Assembly (NCBI GenBank): GCA_007116865.1 | Contig: SKHR01000159.1 | Coordinates: 1-16,345, forward strand | Length of the DNA stretch: 16,345 bases | Direction of reading: 5' to 3' | Source of the DNA: Marinospirillum sp. | GTDB taxonomy: Bacteria > Pseudomonadota > Gammaproteobacteria > Pseudomonadales > Halomonadaceae | In this document: positions 1 through 7,371 of the stretch, piece after piece | How the letters are laid out: the number at the start of each line of letters is the position of its first letter | Position numbering within the stretch: position 1 is the stretch's first letter | Program-made: the position numbers and the translations under genes | Notes under the pieces: generated by a model | Database searches by the model: none | Told to the model about the DNA's origin: nothing | The model's input: only the letters and a program-made list of their open reading frames with translations

Positions 1-1482
1 CTGGGCAAGCTGATCCAAACGGCGGGCACGGTGAAGGGCAAAAAAAGTGACCGTCATGCCACGTCCGACTGGATGACCATGGAGCAGGAGCGGGGGATTT
101 CAATCACCTCTTCAGTGATGCAGTTTCCTTTTGATGGTCGGATCGTCAACCTTCTGGACACGCCCGGGCACGAGGACTTTTCCGAAGATACCTATCGCAC
201 CCTGACGGCAGTGGATTCGGCGCTGATGGTGGTGGATGGTGCCAAGGGGGTTGAGGAGCGCACCATCAAGCTGATGGATGTGTGCCGCTTGCGTGACACG
301 CCGATTTTCTCCTTTGTGAACAAGCTTGACCGGGATATTCGTGACCCTATCGAGCTGCTGGATGAAATCGAGTCAGTACTGAACATTCAGGCCGCACCCA
401 TCAACTGGCCGATTGGCTCTGGTCAGTGGTTTAAAGGGGTGTATAACCTTTACACTGATGAAATTCATGTGTTCAAACCTGGTCAAGGCCATACCCTGCC
501 AGACGATGAGCGGATTCAAGGGCTGGAATCGGCCGAGGCCAAGGCCTTTCTGGGGGATGACTATGAGTCCCTGGTTGATGAGTTGGAGCTGGTCCGTGGG
601 GCAACCCATCCCTGGGATGAGACAGCCTTTCTGGAAGGGCGTTTGACGCCGGTCTATTTTGGAACTGCCTTGGGTAATTTTGGTGTGCGAGAAATGCTGG
701 GTGACTTTGTGCGTTGGGCGCCACCGCCCAGTGCCCGCGCCACAGAAACCCGGAAGGTGGCCGCCGATGAACCCAAATTTACCGGCTTCGTGTTTAAAAT
801 TCAGGCCAATATGGACCCCAAACACCGTGATCGCATTGCCTTCATGCGCATTTGTTCCGGTCAGTACACCCGGGGTTTGAAAATGCGTCATTGCCGGATT
901 GGCAAGGATGTGCGCATTGCCGATGCGGTGAACTTTATGGCCGGTGAACGCGCCTTGTTAGAGGAGGCCTGGTCTGGCGATATCATCGGTTTGCATAATC
1001 ATGGCACCATCCAGATTGGCGACACCTTTACTGAGGGTGAAGAACTTAAATTTACTGGTATCCCTCACTTTGCACCGGAGTTGTTTAAGCGCGTACGCCC
1101 CAAAGACCCACTGAAAATGAAACAGCTGCAAAAAGGTTTGCAGCAGTTGTCCGAAGAGGGCGCTGTACAGCTGTTCATGCCGCTGCGAAATAATGATCTG
1201 GTGTTGGGCGCGGTGGGTCAGTTGCAGTTCGAGGTGGTCATGTATCGCCTGCAGGATGAGTACAAGGTGGACTGTATGTATGAGCCGGTGAACGTGCAGA
1301 CTGCGCGCTGGGTGGAGTCCACCGATGCCAGAAAACTCGAAGAGTTTCGCAAGAAGTCAGAAGATAATCTGGCACTGGATGGGGCGGGTTTATTGACCTA
1401 TCTGGCACCGACCCGAGTCAATCTGCAGCTGGCCCAGGAGCGCCATCCAGAGATCCGCTTTTTTGCAACTCGCGAGCATTGA
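1..1482 (+). CDS. prfC: Peptide chain release factor 3, 5' end cut by window edge
   Basis: RF3 is a translational GTPase that removes RF1 and RF2 from the ribosome after peptide release. The open frame runs from base 1 without a start and gives 493 residues against about 529 in E. coli. The missing part is the N-terminal 35 to 40 residues with the P-loop. The first visible residues, IQTAGTVKG, match E. coli RF3 around residues 42-50. Visible motifs are the switch region RGISIT, the G3 motif DTPGHEDF, the G4 motif NKLD, the RF3 signatures GTALGNFGV and FKIQANMDPKHRDR, and the usual C-terminus ending TREH. The gene looks intact apart from the edge. An in-frame ATG at base 79 is only an internal methionine. 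The last 65 bases overlap the opposing asparaginase gene and no terminator is visible after it. Identity is very secure. Confidence 0.97.
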   Translation: MGKLIQTAGTVKGKKSDRHATSDWMTMEQERGISITSSVMQFPFDGRIVNLLDTPGHEDFSEDTYRTLTAVDSALMVVDGAKGVEERTIKLMDVCRLRDTPIFSFVNKLDRDIRDPIELLDEIESVLNIQAAPINWPIGSGQWFKGVYNLYTDEIHVFKPGQGHTLPDDERIQGLESAEAKAFLGDDYESLVDELELVRGATHPWDETAFLEGRLTPVYFGTALGNFGVREMLGDFVRWAPPPSARATETRKVAADEPKFTGFVFKIQANMDPKHRDRIAFMRICSGQYTRGLKMRHCRIGKDVRIADAVNFMAGERALLEEAWSGDIIGLHNHGTIQIGDTFTEGEELKFTGIPHFAPELFKRVRPKDPLKMKQLQKGLQQLSEEGAVQLFMPLRNNDLVLGAVGQLQFEVVMYRLQDEYKVDCMYEPVNVQTARWVESTDARKLEEFRKKSEDNLALDGAGLLTYLAPTRVNLQLAQERHPEIRFFATREH

Positions 1483-2488
1483 TCGCCCAGTAGGTTTTGA
1501 CCTGGGCGTGGGAGAGCAGCCCGGCTTTTTTGTAGGTCAGCAAACAAGCCAGGCGTGCCTCAGCCGTTTCAGGGGTCTGTTCGGGCAGGCGGCAAAAGAG
1601 GCTGTCATCCAGTGGCAGTTGCGCGGCGTACTGGTCACTCAGCTGGCCGCGCCAACACTGAGAGATCAGGCCAATCCACAGCCCTTGTCGGGCAAGACGA
1701 GCCAGCTGAGCAAAACTGGCTGGCAGCCGAGGTGCATTGCCACTACCCAGTCCTTCCAGAATCAGTCCATCTAATTGACTCCATCCTGCCAGCTGCTGGC
1801 TGAGCCAGCTGTCTTCCAGGCCAGGAGTCAAGGGCAGGCGTAAAATTCGCAAGGGGTCAGGCCGTTGACTCCAGTTCATCAGGGTTTCACTGGATACTGC
1901 CAGTTCCGGTGCCGGTGGCAAGACTTGAACGGCAGCGCCAGACACCAACGGAGTGACATAGGGGGCGGCAAAGGCGGGCCAGTGCTGAGTGTCGATTTTG
2001 CGCAGCCCTTCGGGGTGCCAGATCTCACCGTGCAAGGCCAGCATCACCCCTTGAGTTCCGGCCATGCTGGCGTGACTCAGTGCCAGTTGAAGGTTGGCTG
2101 GGGCATCGGAGTTTTCAGCCGTCAGTGGGCGTTGTGCTGCGGTCAGTACAACCGGTTTGTCTAGCGCACCCAGCAGCCAGTAGAGGGCACAGGCTGTCCA
2201 ACTGAGTGTGTCGGTGCCGTGAACCACCACCAGGGCATCCACTTGGGTCAGGCGCTGCTGGATCAGTGCAGCCAGTTTGAACCAGTGTGCCGGCTGCATA
2301 TGCGAGGAGTCGAGCAGAGGGTCAAGGGGATGCAGACTGAGCGCCCAGTCTTGCTGCTGTAGCCAGGCGCTTAAAGGGGTGGATTGAATTTGTTGCCAAA
2401 GGTCATGGCCGGGTGTCAGGCCTTGAGTGCCCGGCAGCATCCCCAGGGTGCCGCCGGTATAAATCAGTTCAAGCCTTTTGACAGACAT
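1418..2488 (-). CDS. ansA: L-asparaginase, type I (cytoplasmic) family
   Basis: This gene encodes a predicted 356-residue asparaginase that hydrolyses L-asparagine to aspartate and ammonia. Seen in the sequence are the first catalytic threonine motif TGGT (residues 11-14), the substrate-binding DSS (60-62), the second catalytic motif HGTDT (90-94) and a lysine at 164 in the place of the catalytic lysine of E. coli AnsA. GLGSGNAP corresponds to the conserved GVGNAP region. There is no signal peptide, so it should act in the cytoplasm. It is about 18 residues longer than E. coli AnsA, mostly as a low-complexity C-terminal tail rich in Ala, Gly and Pro. The start at 2488 overlaps the end of the aminotransferase gene by 20 bases, with only a weak ribosome site, which suggests translational coupling. 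The 3' end overlaps prfC by 65 bases. Glutaminase side activity cannot be judged. Confidence 0.9.
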   Translation of the reverse strand: MSVKRLELIYTGGTLGMLPGTQGLTPGHDLWQQIQSTPLSAWLQQQDWALSLHPLDPLLDSSHMQPAHWFKLAALIQQRLTQVDALVVVHGTDTLSWTACALYWLLGALDKPVVLTAAQRPLTAENSDAPANLQLALSHASMAGTQGVMLALHGEIWHPEGLRKIDTQHWPAFAAPYVTPLVSGAAVQVLPPAPELAVSSETLMNWSQRPDPLRILRLPLTPGLEDSWLSQQLAGWSQLDGLILEGLGSGNAPRLPASFAQLARLARQGLWIGLISQCWRGQLSDQYAAQLPLDDSLFCRLPEQTPETAEARLACLLTYKKAGLLSHAQVKTYWAINARELQKSGSLDGAPGPAAD

Positions 2489-3668
2489 CCGCGATCGCTC
2501 GACAGAGATAGTCCAGGTTTTGCTGGCTGTAACCGGCGATATTCATGCGACCGGTTTTGACCATGTAAATCCCAAATTCCTTTTGCAGGCGGCTGACCTG
2601 ATCGGGCTTGAGGCCAGAATAGGAGAACATGCCTTTTTGCTCGGCGATATGGGCAAAGGTTTGATCCAGTCCATGTGGCTTTAACCCTTGAACCAGCGCT
2701 TGTCTAAGATCGGCGATCCGCGAGCGCATGGCTTCGACCTCCTGGCGCCACAAAGGGTTTAACTCTTGACTGTCCAGAATGGTGGCTACCAAAGCGCTAC
2801 CGTGTGCAGGTGGGTTGGAGTAGTTGGAACGAGCGACAACTGCCAGTTGGCTGCGAACCTTTTCCATCTCGCTCTGGTTTTGACAAACAGCAATAAAGGC
2901 ACCAATTCGCTCCCGATAAAGCCCAAAGTTTTTTGAGCAGGAGGCGGTGATCATCACCTCCGGCAGATTCTCAGCTAACAGGCGTACCGCCCAGGCATCT
3001 TCTTCAAGCCCGTCGCCAAAGCCCTGATAGGCAAAGTCCAGCAATGGAAGCAGCTGGCGTTCTTGCAGCACGGCGAGAACCTGTTGCCACTGATCCCGGT
3101 TTAAATCAAATCCGGTGGGGTTATGGCAGCAGGCATGCAGCAGCACAACATCGCCGTGAGGGATTTGTTGTAAGGCAGCCAGCATGGCCGGGAAGTCCAG
3201 GCGATTGGACTGAGGGTCGACATAAGGATAACGATCATGGCGAATGCCAGCCGCATCACAAATTGCAAAATGGTTCGGCCAGGTGGGGTCAGAAATCCAA
3301 ATAGTTTTTCTGGGATCAATGCGATGAATAAAGTCAGCAGCCAGGCGCAAGGCGCCGGTGCCGCCAGGCGCTTGAGTCAGGCTGGCGCGCTGTTGTGCCA
3401 GGACGGAGGAGCCCTCACCAAAAATCAAAGGCAGCAGGACTTGTGCAAACAAAGGATCGCCGTGTGAGCCAATATAACTCTTGGTGGTTTCGCGGGTGAT
3501 CAGCAGCGCTTCGGCCTCTTTAACCGACTGTAAAATGGGGGTAATGCCTTGCTCATTGCGATAGACACCAACACCTAGATCAATTTTGTTGGGGTTGGTG
3601 TCCTTTTCAAAAGCTTCAATCAAGCCGAGGATGGGGTCAGCAGGCAAGCGCTCGATGGTGGCGAACAT
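2469..3668 (-). CDS. aspC: Aspartate/aromatic aminotransferase, class I (AspC-like)
   Basis: This is a PLP-dependent aminotransferase of 399 residues (E. coli AspC has 396). The expected reaction is aspartate plus 2-oxoglutarate to oxaloacetate plus glutamate, with possible activity on aromatic amino acids. The PLP lysine is K246 in SCSKNF and the PLP-contacting Asp is D211 in DFAYQGF. The arginine that binds the side-chain carboxylate is R270 in ARSNYSNPPAHG, and the one that binds the alpha-carboxylate is R374 in GRMNIAG. The sequence is closer to E. coli AspC than to TyrB in the PGGTGALR and NYSNPPAHG regions, so AspC is preferred, but substrate preference cannot be settled by eye. On its strand AAGGACACTCC precedes the ATG, a good ribosome site. 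The downstream asparaginase gene overlaps by 20 bases and would supply aspartate. Confidence 0.93.
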   Translation of the reverse strand: MFATIERLPADPILGLIEAFEKDTNPNKIDLGVGVYRNEQGITPILQSVKEAEALLITRETTKSYIGSHGDPLFAQVLLPLIFGEGSSVLAQQRASLTQAPGGTGALRLAADFIHRIDPRKTIWISDPTWPNHFAICDAAGIRHDRYPYVDPQSNRLDFPAMLAALQQIPHGDVVLLHACCHNPTGFDLNRDQWQQVLAVLQERQLLPLLDFAYQGFGDGLEEDAWAVRLLAENLPEVMITASCSKNFGLYRERIGAFIAVCQNQSEMEKVRSQLAVVARSNYSNPPAHGSALVATILDSQELNPLWRQEVEAMRSRIADLRQALVQGLKPHGLDQTFAHIAEQKGMFSYSGLKPDQVSRLQKEFGIYMVKTGRMNIAGYSQQNLDYLCRAIADVCQKA

Positions 3669-3725
3669 GGAGTGTCCTTAGCGGTTCAGTGTAAAGAAAA
3701 CAAACGCACAATATGTTTGCAAAGT

Positions 3726-5102
3726 TTAGCGGGCTTCACAAGACGCAACCTGGCCTTTACCACGGGTTTTTGCTAAATACATGGCATTATCGGCACGGGT
3801 GAGCAGTGCGCGGGGTGTGGTGCCCTGATCCGGGTAAATTGAAAAGCCAACACTGGCACCGACCTGCAGCTGTTCTCCATGATAGCTAAATGGCTGGCTG
3901 ATAGAGCAAATCAGCTGGTTTCCGGCTGCAAATGCTTCATCGTCGTGAGTGACATGAGTGGCGATCACGACCAGTTCATCTCCACCCAGGCGTGCAATGA
4001 CGTTATCTTTGGGAAGCTGTGCTTGCAGACGTTGTGCCAGTTCAATCAACAATGCATCTCCAGCGTTATGTCCAAAGCGATCATTGACCGCTTTAAAGCC
4101 GTCCAGATCAATAAAAAACAAAGCAAAGCCCTGTTGGCGATGTTCCGCCTGGCGGCACTGAGCAAGGAGGAGTTCGTTCAGGCGTTGACGGTTGTATAAA
4201 CCGGTCAATGAGTCATGTTGAGCCAGCCAGCGTATCTGCTCGATTTGATGACTGCTTTGCAGTGCAAGAGCCATCAACTGGGTGATACGTTCAAGCAGGC
4301 TGGGTGTTGCGGTGGGCTCCTTGATTTCACTTGGCCAAGCGAGCTGTACGACTCCAGCCAACTGATCGTCAGTATCAAAGAAGGGCTGACACCACCAGTG
4401 TCCTAAATTTGACCAGCCTTCCACTGCTGTGGTCATGATGGAATGTCGTTGACGGGCGGCCTGGGCAGGAGGCAGGTCAGCCGCTGTCAGCTCAACCTGA
4501 GTGGGTAGCAGGCTGTTGGTCTGCTCAAACGGGGTACATAACTGGGTGAACTCAGTGTTGGGGATCAGCAGGTTCATGCAGCTGTTGGGCACTAGTTTTT
4601 TAAAATCATGGCAAATCTGATTGAGTACCCGGCTGAGCGGAAGGTTCTGTGCCACCATCGCCAGTGCCTGTTTTTCAAAACGCAGCAGTGACTCGGCCTC
4701 GCGCAGGTGTTGCTCGCGGCGAACCGTATTGCTGACATCCTGAATTTGAATCAGGCAATAGGGCTGGTCGTCAAACTGAACCGGACTGATCAAAACCGAG
4801 TGGTTGAGCGGGTAGTTTTGTCCAGGTTTGTTCAGCGGCAACAGACGGGGATGCAGCTGATGCGAAAGTCGTCGTGACAGCCCCTGCTCACAGGCCATCT
4901 GGATAGCGCTGGTGAGAGATTCAGAAAGGGGTTCAGTGAATAACGCCTGCAGTGGTGTGTCCTTGGCCTGTTCGGGATGAACGCCGGTCACTTTATGCAT
5001 CCACTCATTCCAGAGGCGAATGTTGGAGTGTTGGTCAACCAGGATCAAGCCAACTTCAATCCGGTTGATCAAAGAAAACAAATCGGCAGCGTCACGAGGC
5101 AT
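3726..5102 (-). CDS. Diguanylate cyclase with PAS and GAF-like sensor domains (GGDEL active site, no I-site)
   Basis: This 458-residue cytoplasmic protein is predicted to make cyclic di-GMP from two GTP. Residues 8-128 look like a PAS domain (GLILVDQHSNIRLWNEW; C-terminal CLIQIQDVS). Residues 140-285 resemble the GAF type common in PAS-GAF-GGDEF proteins (EKQALAMVAQNLPLSRVL near the start, WWCQPFFDTDDQLAGVVQLAWP near the end). Residues 295-458 are the GGDEF domain: HDSLTGLYNR, FIDLDGFKAVNDRFGH with metal-binding D332, and the active-site loop RLGGDEL (373-377) with Leu in place of the usual Phe. The inhibitory RxxD site is absent; PKDN (364-367) occupies that place. No membrane segment is seen. 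The start lies 9 bases after the phosphatase gene and its ribosome site is weak, so coupling is likely. The sensed signal is unknown. Confidence 0.9.
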   Translation of the reverse strand: MPRDAADLFSLINRIEVGLILVDQHSNIRLWNEWMHKVTGVHPEQAKDTPLQALFTEPLSESLTSAIQMACEQGLSRRLSHQLHPRLLPLNKPGQNYPLNHSVLISPVQFDDQPYCLIQIQDVSNTVRREQHLREAESLLRFEKQALAMVAQNLPLSRVLNQICHDFKKLVPNSCMNLLIPNTEFTQLCTPFEQTNSLLPTQVELTAADLPPAQAARQRHSIMTTAVEGWSNLGHWWCQPFFDTDDQLAGVVQLAWPSEIKEPTATPSLLERITQLMALALQSSHQIEQIRWLAQHDSLTGLYNRQRLNELLLAQCRQAEHRQQGFALFFIDLDGFKAVNDRFGHNAGDALLIELAQRLQAQLPKDNVIARLGGDELVVIATHVTHDDEAFAAGNQLICSISQPFSYHGEQLQVGASVGFSIYPDQGTTPRALLTRADNAMYLAKTRGKGQVASCEAR

Positions 5103-5111
5103 GGGAGTGCT

Positions 5112-5750
5112 CTAGGATTTGTGCTCAGCAGAGCCGCTCAACAGTTGTTCAAGATAGGCACCCAGTGCCTCATGAAAAGTCTGAGCGCTTTGCAGGTCAA
5201 TGATGAATACCAGGTAGCCCTGGAGTGCTCGGCTACTGAGAGAAAAGTCGATGTGGACCAGCATGATCATTGAGTGGGGTTGCTGATGCAAAGCATCCAG
5301 CATGCGTTGATAAGTACCGCTGTAAGTTTCCGGCAGAGAAGTGCGAATATCCCGGTGCAACAGGTTGCCGAGTGTTGCCAGACAGGAGTTCAGCAAAATA
5401 TTGCCCAGTTCGGCGAGTGTGTCCTGCTCCAGCTCCGAGATTTCGCTGGCGCTCAATTCATCGCCGACCACGGCTTTGACCAGCTCCAGGCTGCGCTCCT
5501 CTGGAAAGACCAGTGCAGCACGACCATTAATAAAACCCTCAAAACTCTGAACGACACCTGCTAGTGCTTTGGGTAGCAGTTGGTTAAATGCGGCCTGGGC
5601 CTGATCAATAGAGACAAAATCCACCTTGGGCACTGAAAGTAAAACTTCATCATGTGCCAGGCGCGAGAGTGCTGCGGCTGCACGCCCTACGCCAATGTTC
5701 ATCAATTCGATGATGGTTTCTTCTTCGTCCCGACTGAAATGGTTCGGCAT
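5112..5750 (-). CDS. CheC-family phosphatase of phosphorylated CheY-like proteins
   Basis: This is a 212-residue protein of the CheC/CheX/FliY family, which dephosphorylates CheY-type receiver domains. Two copies of the family active-site pattern (Asp/Ser, three residues, Glu, two residues, Asn, 22 residues, Pro) are visible. The first is E15, N18 and P41, with Glu11 where Asp or Ser is usual. The second is D110, E114, N117 and P140. Both Asn-to-Pro spacings are exactly 22. Two sites and this length fit CheC better than the shorter, single-site CheX. There are no membrane segments. AGGAG about 8 bases before the ATG lies inside the end of the response-regulator gene, which is only 4 bases upstream. 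That neighbour is the obvious candidate substrate (inference). No cheD gene, the usual CheC partner, is in the window. Confidence 0.85.
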   Translation of the reverse strand: MPNHFSRDEEETIIELMNIGVGRAAAALSRLAHDEVLLSVPKVDFVSIDQAQAAFNQLLPKALAGVVQSFEGFINGRAALVFPEERSLELVKAVVGDELSASEISELEQDTLAELGNILLNSCLATLGNLLHRDIRTSLPETYSGTYQRMLDALHQQPHSMIMLVHIDFSLSSRALQGYLVFIIDLQSAQTFHEALGAYLEQLLSGSAEHKS

Positions 5751-5754
5751 GGAC

Positions 5755-6120
5755 TCAGCTCCTGATCGCGGTCAGCAGTTCTTCGGGGGAAGCCGGCTTG
5801 CCAACAAAGCGCAAACCCAGGGCGGCGGCCCGCTCTTGAATACTTTCCTGAATATTGGCAGTGACCAGTAAAATTTTCAGTGTGGGACTGGTTTGCAAAA
5901 GATGCTCGGACAGCTCAAGCCCGTTCATGCCGGGCATATTGAAATCAATTAAAGCAAGGTCGTAGGTGTTCTGTGCAAAAAGTTCCAGCGCCTCTTCCGC
6001 GTTTGCTGCCTCATCAATCTCGAAGACTAATCCTGTCTGCTTGAGGATGTGGGCAAGTGTCAAGCGGGCGACTCGACTGTCATCGACCAGGAGTAGGCGC
6101 TGAGTTGAATGAGTATGCAT
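5755..6120 (-). CDS. CheY-like single-domain response regulator
   Basis: This 121-residue receiver domain has no output domain. The acidic pair is D13/D14 (LLVDDSR), the phospho-acceptor is D59 (ALIDFNMPGMNG), the switch threonine is T87 (LLVTAN) and the conserved lysine is K108 (VGKP), so all residues needed for phosphorylation are present. I chose the ATG at 6120 because a receiver domain begins right after it. The frame can be opened 38 codons earlier, but that part lies inside folD and has no receiver homology. The ATG shares a base with the folD stop (TGATG), and AAGG lies about 10 bases upstream, so translation is probably coupled to folD. Without an output domain it must act by protein contact, possibly on the cyclase downstream or on a distant target. 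No histidine kinase gene is adjacent. Confidence 0.9.
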   Translation of the reverse strand: MHTHSTQRLLLVDDSRVARLTLAHILKQTGLVFEIDEAANAEEALELFAQNTYDLALIDFNMPGMNGLELSEHLLQTSPTLKILLVTANIQESIQERAAALGLRFVGKPASPEELLTAIRS

Positions 6121-6995
6121 CACGCAGTTACCTTGGTTGCAGTGGCTGGGTTCAGATGATAAGCCTGTAGGGTATTTTCTAGCAAAGAGGCAACGGTCAT
6201 TGGGCCGACACCACCAGGAACGGGAGTGATCCATGCAGCACGCTGGCTGGCGGTTTCAAACTCAACGTCACCACAGAGTTGACCGTTGTCCTGCCGATTG
6301 ATTCCAACGTCAATCACGATGGCGCCTGGCTTGATCCACTCTCCGCGAACCAGTCCGGGTTTGCCGACCCCAACAACCAGTAAGTCCGCAGCAGCCACCT
6401 CAGCAGCCAGGTCTTGTGTAAAGCGATGAGTCACAGTGACCGTGCAACCTGCCAGCAAAAGTTCCAGGGCCATAGGCCGCCCCACAATGTTTGAGGCGCC
6501 GACAATGGTAGCTTTAAGCCCCTTCAAGGGCACCTGGCAGCTTGCCAGAAGTGTCATGACCCCTTTGGGCGTGCAGGGGCGAAGCAAGGGCTGGCGCTGG
6601 GCCAGACGGCCTAAATTGTAGGGATGAAAGCCATCCACATCTTTGTGCGGTGCAATGCGCTCAAGCAAAGGCGCTGCATCCAGGTGTGAGGGCAGGGGCA
6701 GTTGTAACAGAATGCCATCCACCTCATCAGAGGCATTCAACTGATCAATCAAGTGTGCTAGGTCATCCTGAGAGGCTTGAGCATCCAAAGCGTAAGCTCG
6801 GGATTCAATGCCGGCTTTTTCACAAGCCAGGTGTTTGTTGCGTACATACACCTGCGAAGCCGGATCTGCCCCGACTAAAATGACCGCGAGGCAAGGCGCT
6901 CGTCGTCCCTGGTTGATCAGAGTCTGTACTTCTCCAGATAGCTGTTCACGGATGCTTAAAGCGACTTGTTTGCCATCAATCAGTTGGGCTGTCAT
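6120..6995 (-). CDS. folD: Bifunctional methylenetetrahydrofolate dehydrogenase/cyclohydrolase
   Basis: FolD oxidises 5,10-methylene-THF to methenyl-THF with NADP and hydrolyses that to 10-formyl-THF, supplying one-carbon units for purines and initiator tRNA. The protein has 291 residues (E. coli 288). Catalytic and substrate residues align with E. coli numbering: Y50, K54 (YVRNK), Q98 (LLQLPLP) and D121 (KDVDGFHP). The NADP loop is GASNIVGRP (166-174), and PGGVGPMT near the C-terminus is a family signature. A GTG four codons earlier (7007) also opens the frame, but the ATG at 6995 gives MTAQLIDGK, matching the family start. Neither start has a strong ribosome site. It is the first gene of a minus-strand cluster with the signalling trio, although its own role is housekeeping. 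Confidence 0.96.
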   Translation of the reverse strand: MTAQLIDGKQVALSIREQLSGEVQTLINQGRRAPCLAVILVGADPASQVYVRNKHLACEKAGIESRAYALDAQASQDDLAHLIDQLNASDEVDGILLQLPLPSHLDAAPLLERIAPHKDVDGFHPYNLGRLAQRQPLLRPCTPKGVMTLLASCQVPLKGLKATIVGASNIVGRPMALELLLAGCTVTVTHRFTQDLAAEVAAADLLVVGVGKPGLVRGEWIKPGAIVIDVGINRQDNGQLCGDVEFETASQRAAWITPVPGGVGPMTVASLLENTLQAYHLNPATATKVTA

Positions 6996-7104
6996 GCAGT
7001 TGTCCACAGTACGAATAGGAAATGAGTAAAACCAGTGCCTTCCGCGTATCCGTCACCCCAGGCCGTTCTCAGGTGTTAGGTTTTTGGCGGCAGTTTAAAA
7101 GCGC

Positions 7105-7133
7105 TGAATATTGTCGCATGAGCAGAGCAACAA
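7105..7133 (-). promoter_or_regulatory. Possible folD promoter
   Basis: On the minus strand TTGTTG (7128-7133) and TATTCA (7105-7110) are separated by 17 bases. They lie 110 bases before the chosen folD start and point away from the tRNA promoter. Each box is an imperfect sigma-70 match, so this is only a candidate. Confidence 0.3.
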
Positions 7134-7179
7134 GGGAACCGCAGGGGAGGGGTTGATGAAAGAAGATTAAAAACAGGGC

Positions 7180-7207
7180 TTGACCAATCCGATAAACGCC
7201 CTATAAT
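7180..7207 (+). promoter_or_regulatory. Strong sigma-70 promoter of the tRNA cluster
   Basis: TTGACC (7180-7185) and a consensus TATAAT (7202-7207) are 16 bases apart. The bases after the -10 box, GCGCTCCCG, form the GC-rich discriminator typical of stable-RNA promoters under stringent control. Transcription should start near 7214, about 40 bases before tRNA-Pro. No other strong promoter is seen before the three tRNA genes. Confidence 0.8.
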
Positions 7208-7253
7208 GCGCTCCCGTCAGGCAGGCTTAATTGACTGTTTGATGAAAAACGAA

Positions 7254-7330
7254 CGGGGTATAGCGCAGTCTGGTAGCGCGCCTGCTTTGGGAGCAGGATG
7301 TCGGGGGTTCGAATCCCTCTACCCCGACCA
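7254..7330 (+). tRNA. tRNA-Pro (UGG anticodon)
   Basis: This is a 77-base tRNA with encoded CCA. The acceptor arms CGGGGTA and TACCCCG pair, with A before the CCA. The anticodon stem CCTGC/GCAGG encloses loop TTTGGGA, giving anticodon TGG, and the T arm carries GGTTCGAATCC. The sequence is close to E. coli tRNA-Pro(UGG). It is the first gene of the tRNA cluster. Confidence 0.97.
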
Positions 7331-7371
7331 GTTTTTCGAAAGCTTTGCAACGCATTCGGCGAAGAAAATCA

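Noticed and set aside
373..891. Open frame of 172 codons on the minus strand inside prfC
   Set aside because: prfC is certain here from full-length family similarity; the antisense frame has no domain or ribosome site.
6121..6234. 38-residue N-terminal extension of the response regulator
   Set aside because: It overlaps folD coding sequence and is rich in Trp, Cys and Arg, unlike a receiver domain; the ATG at 6120 starts the domain cleanly.
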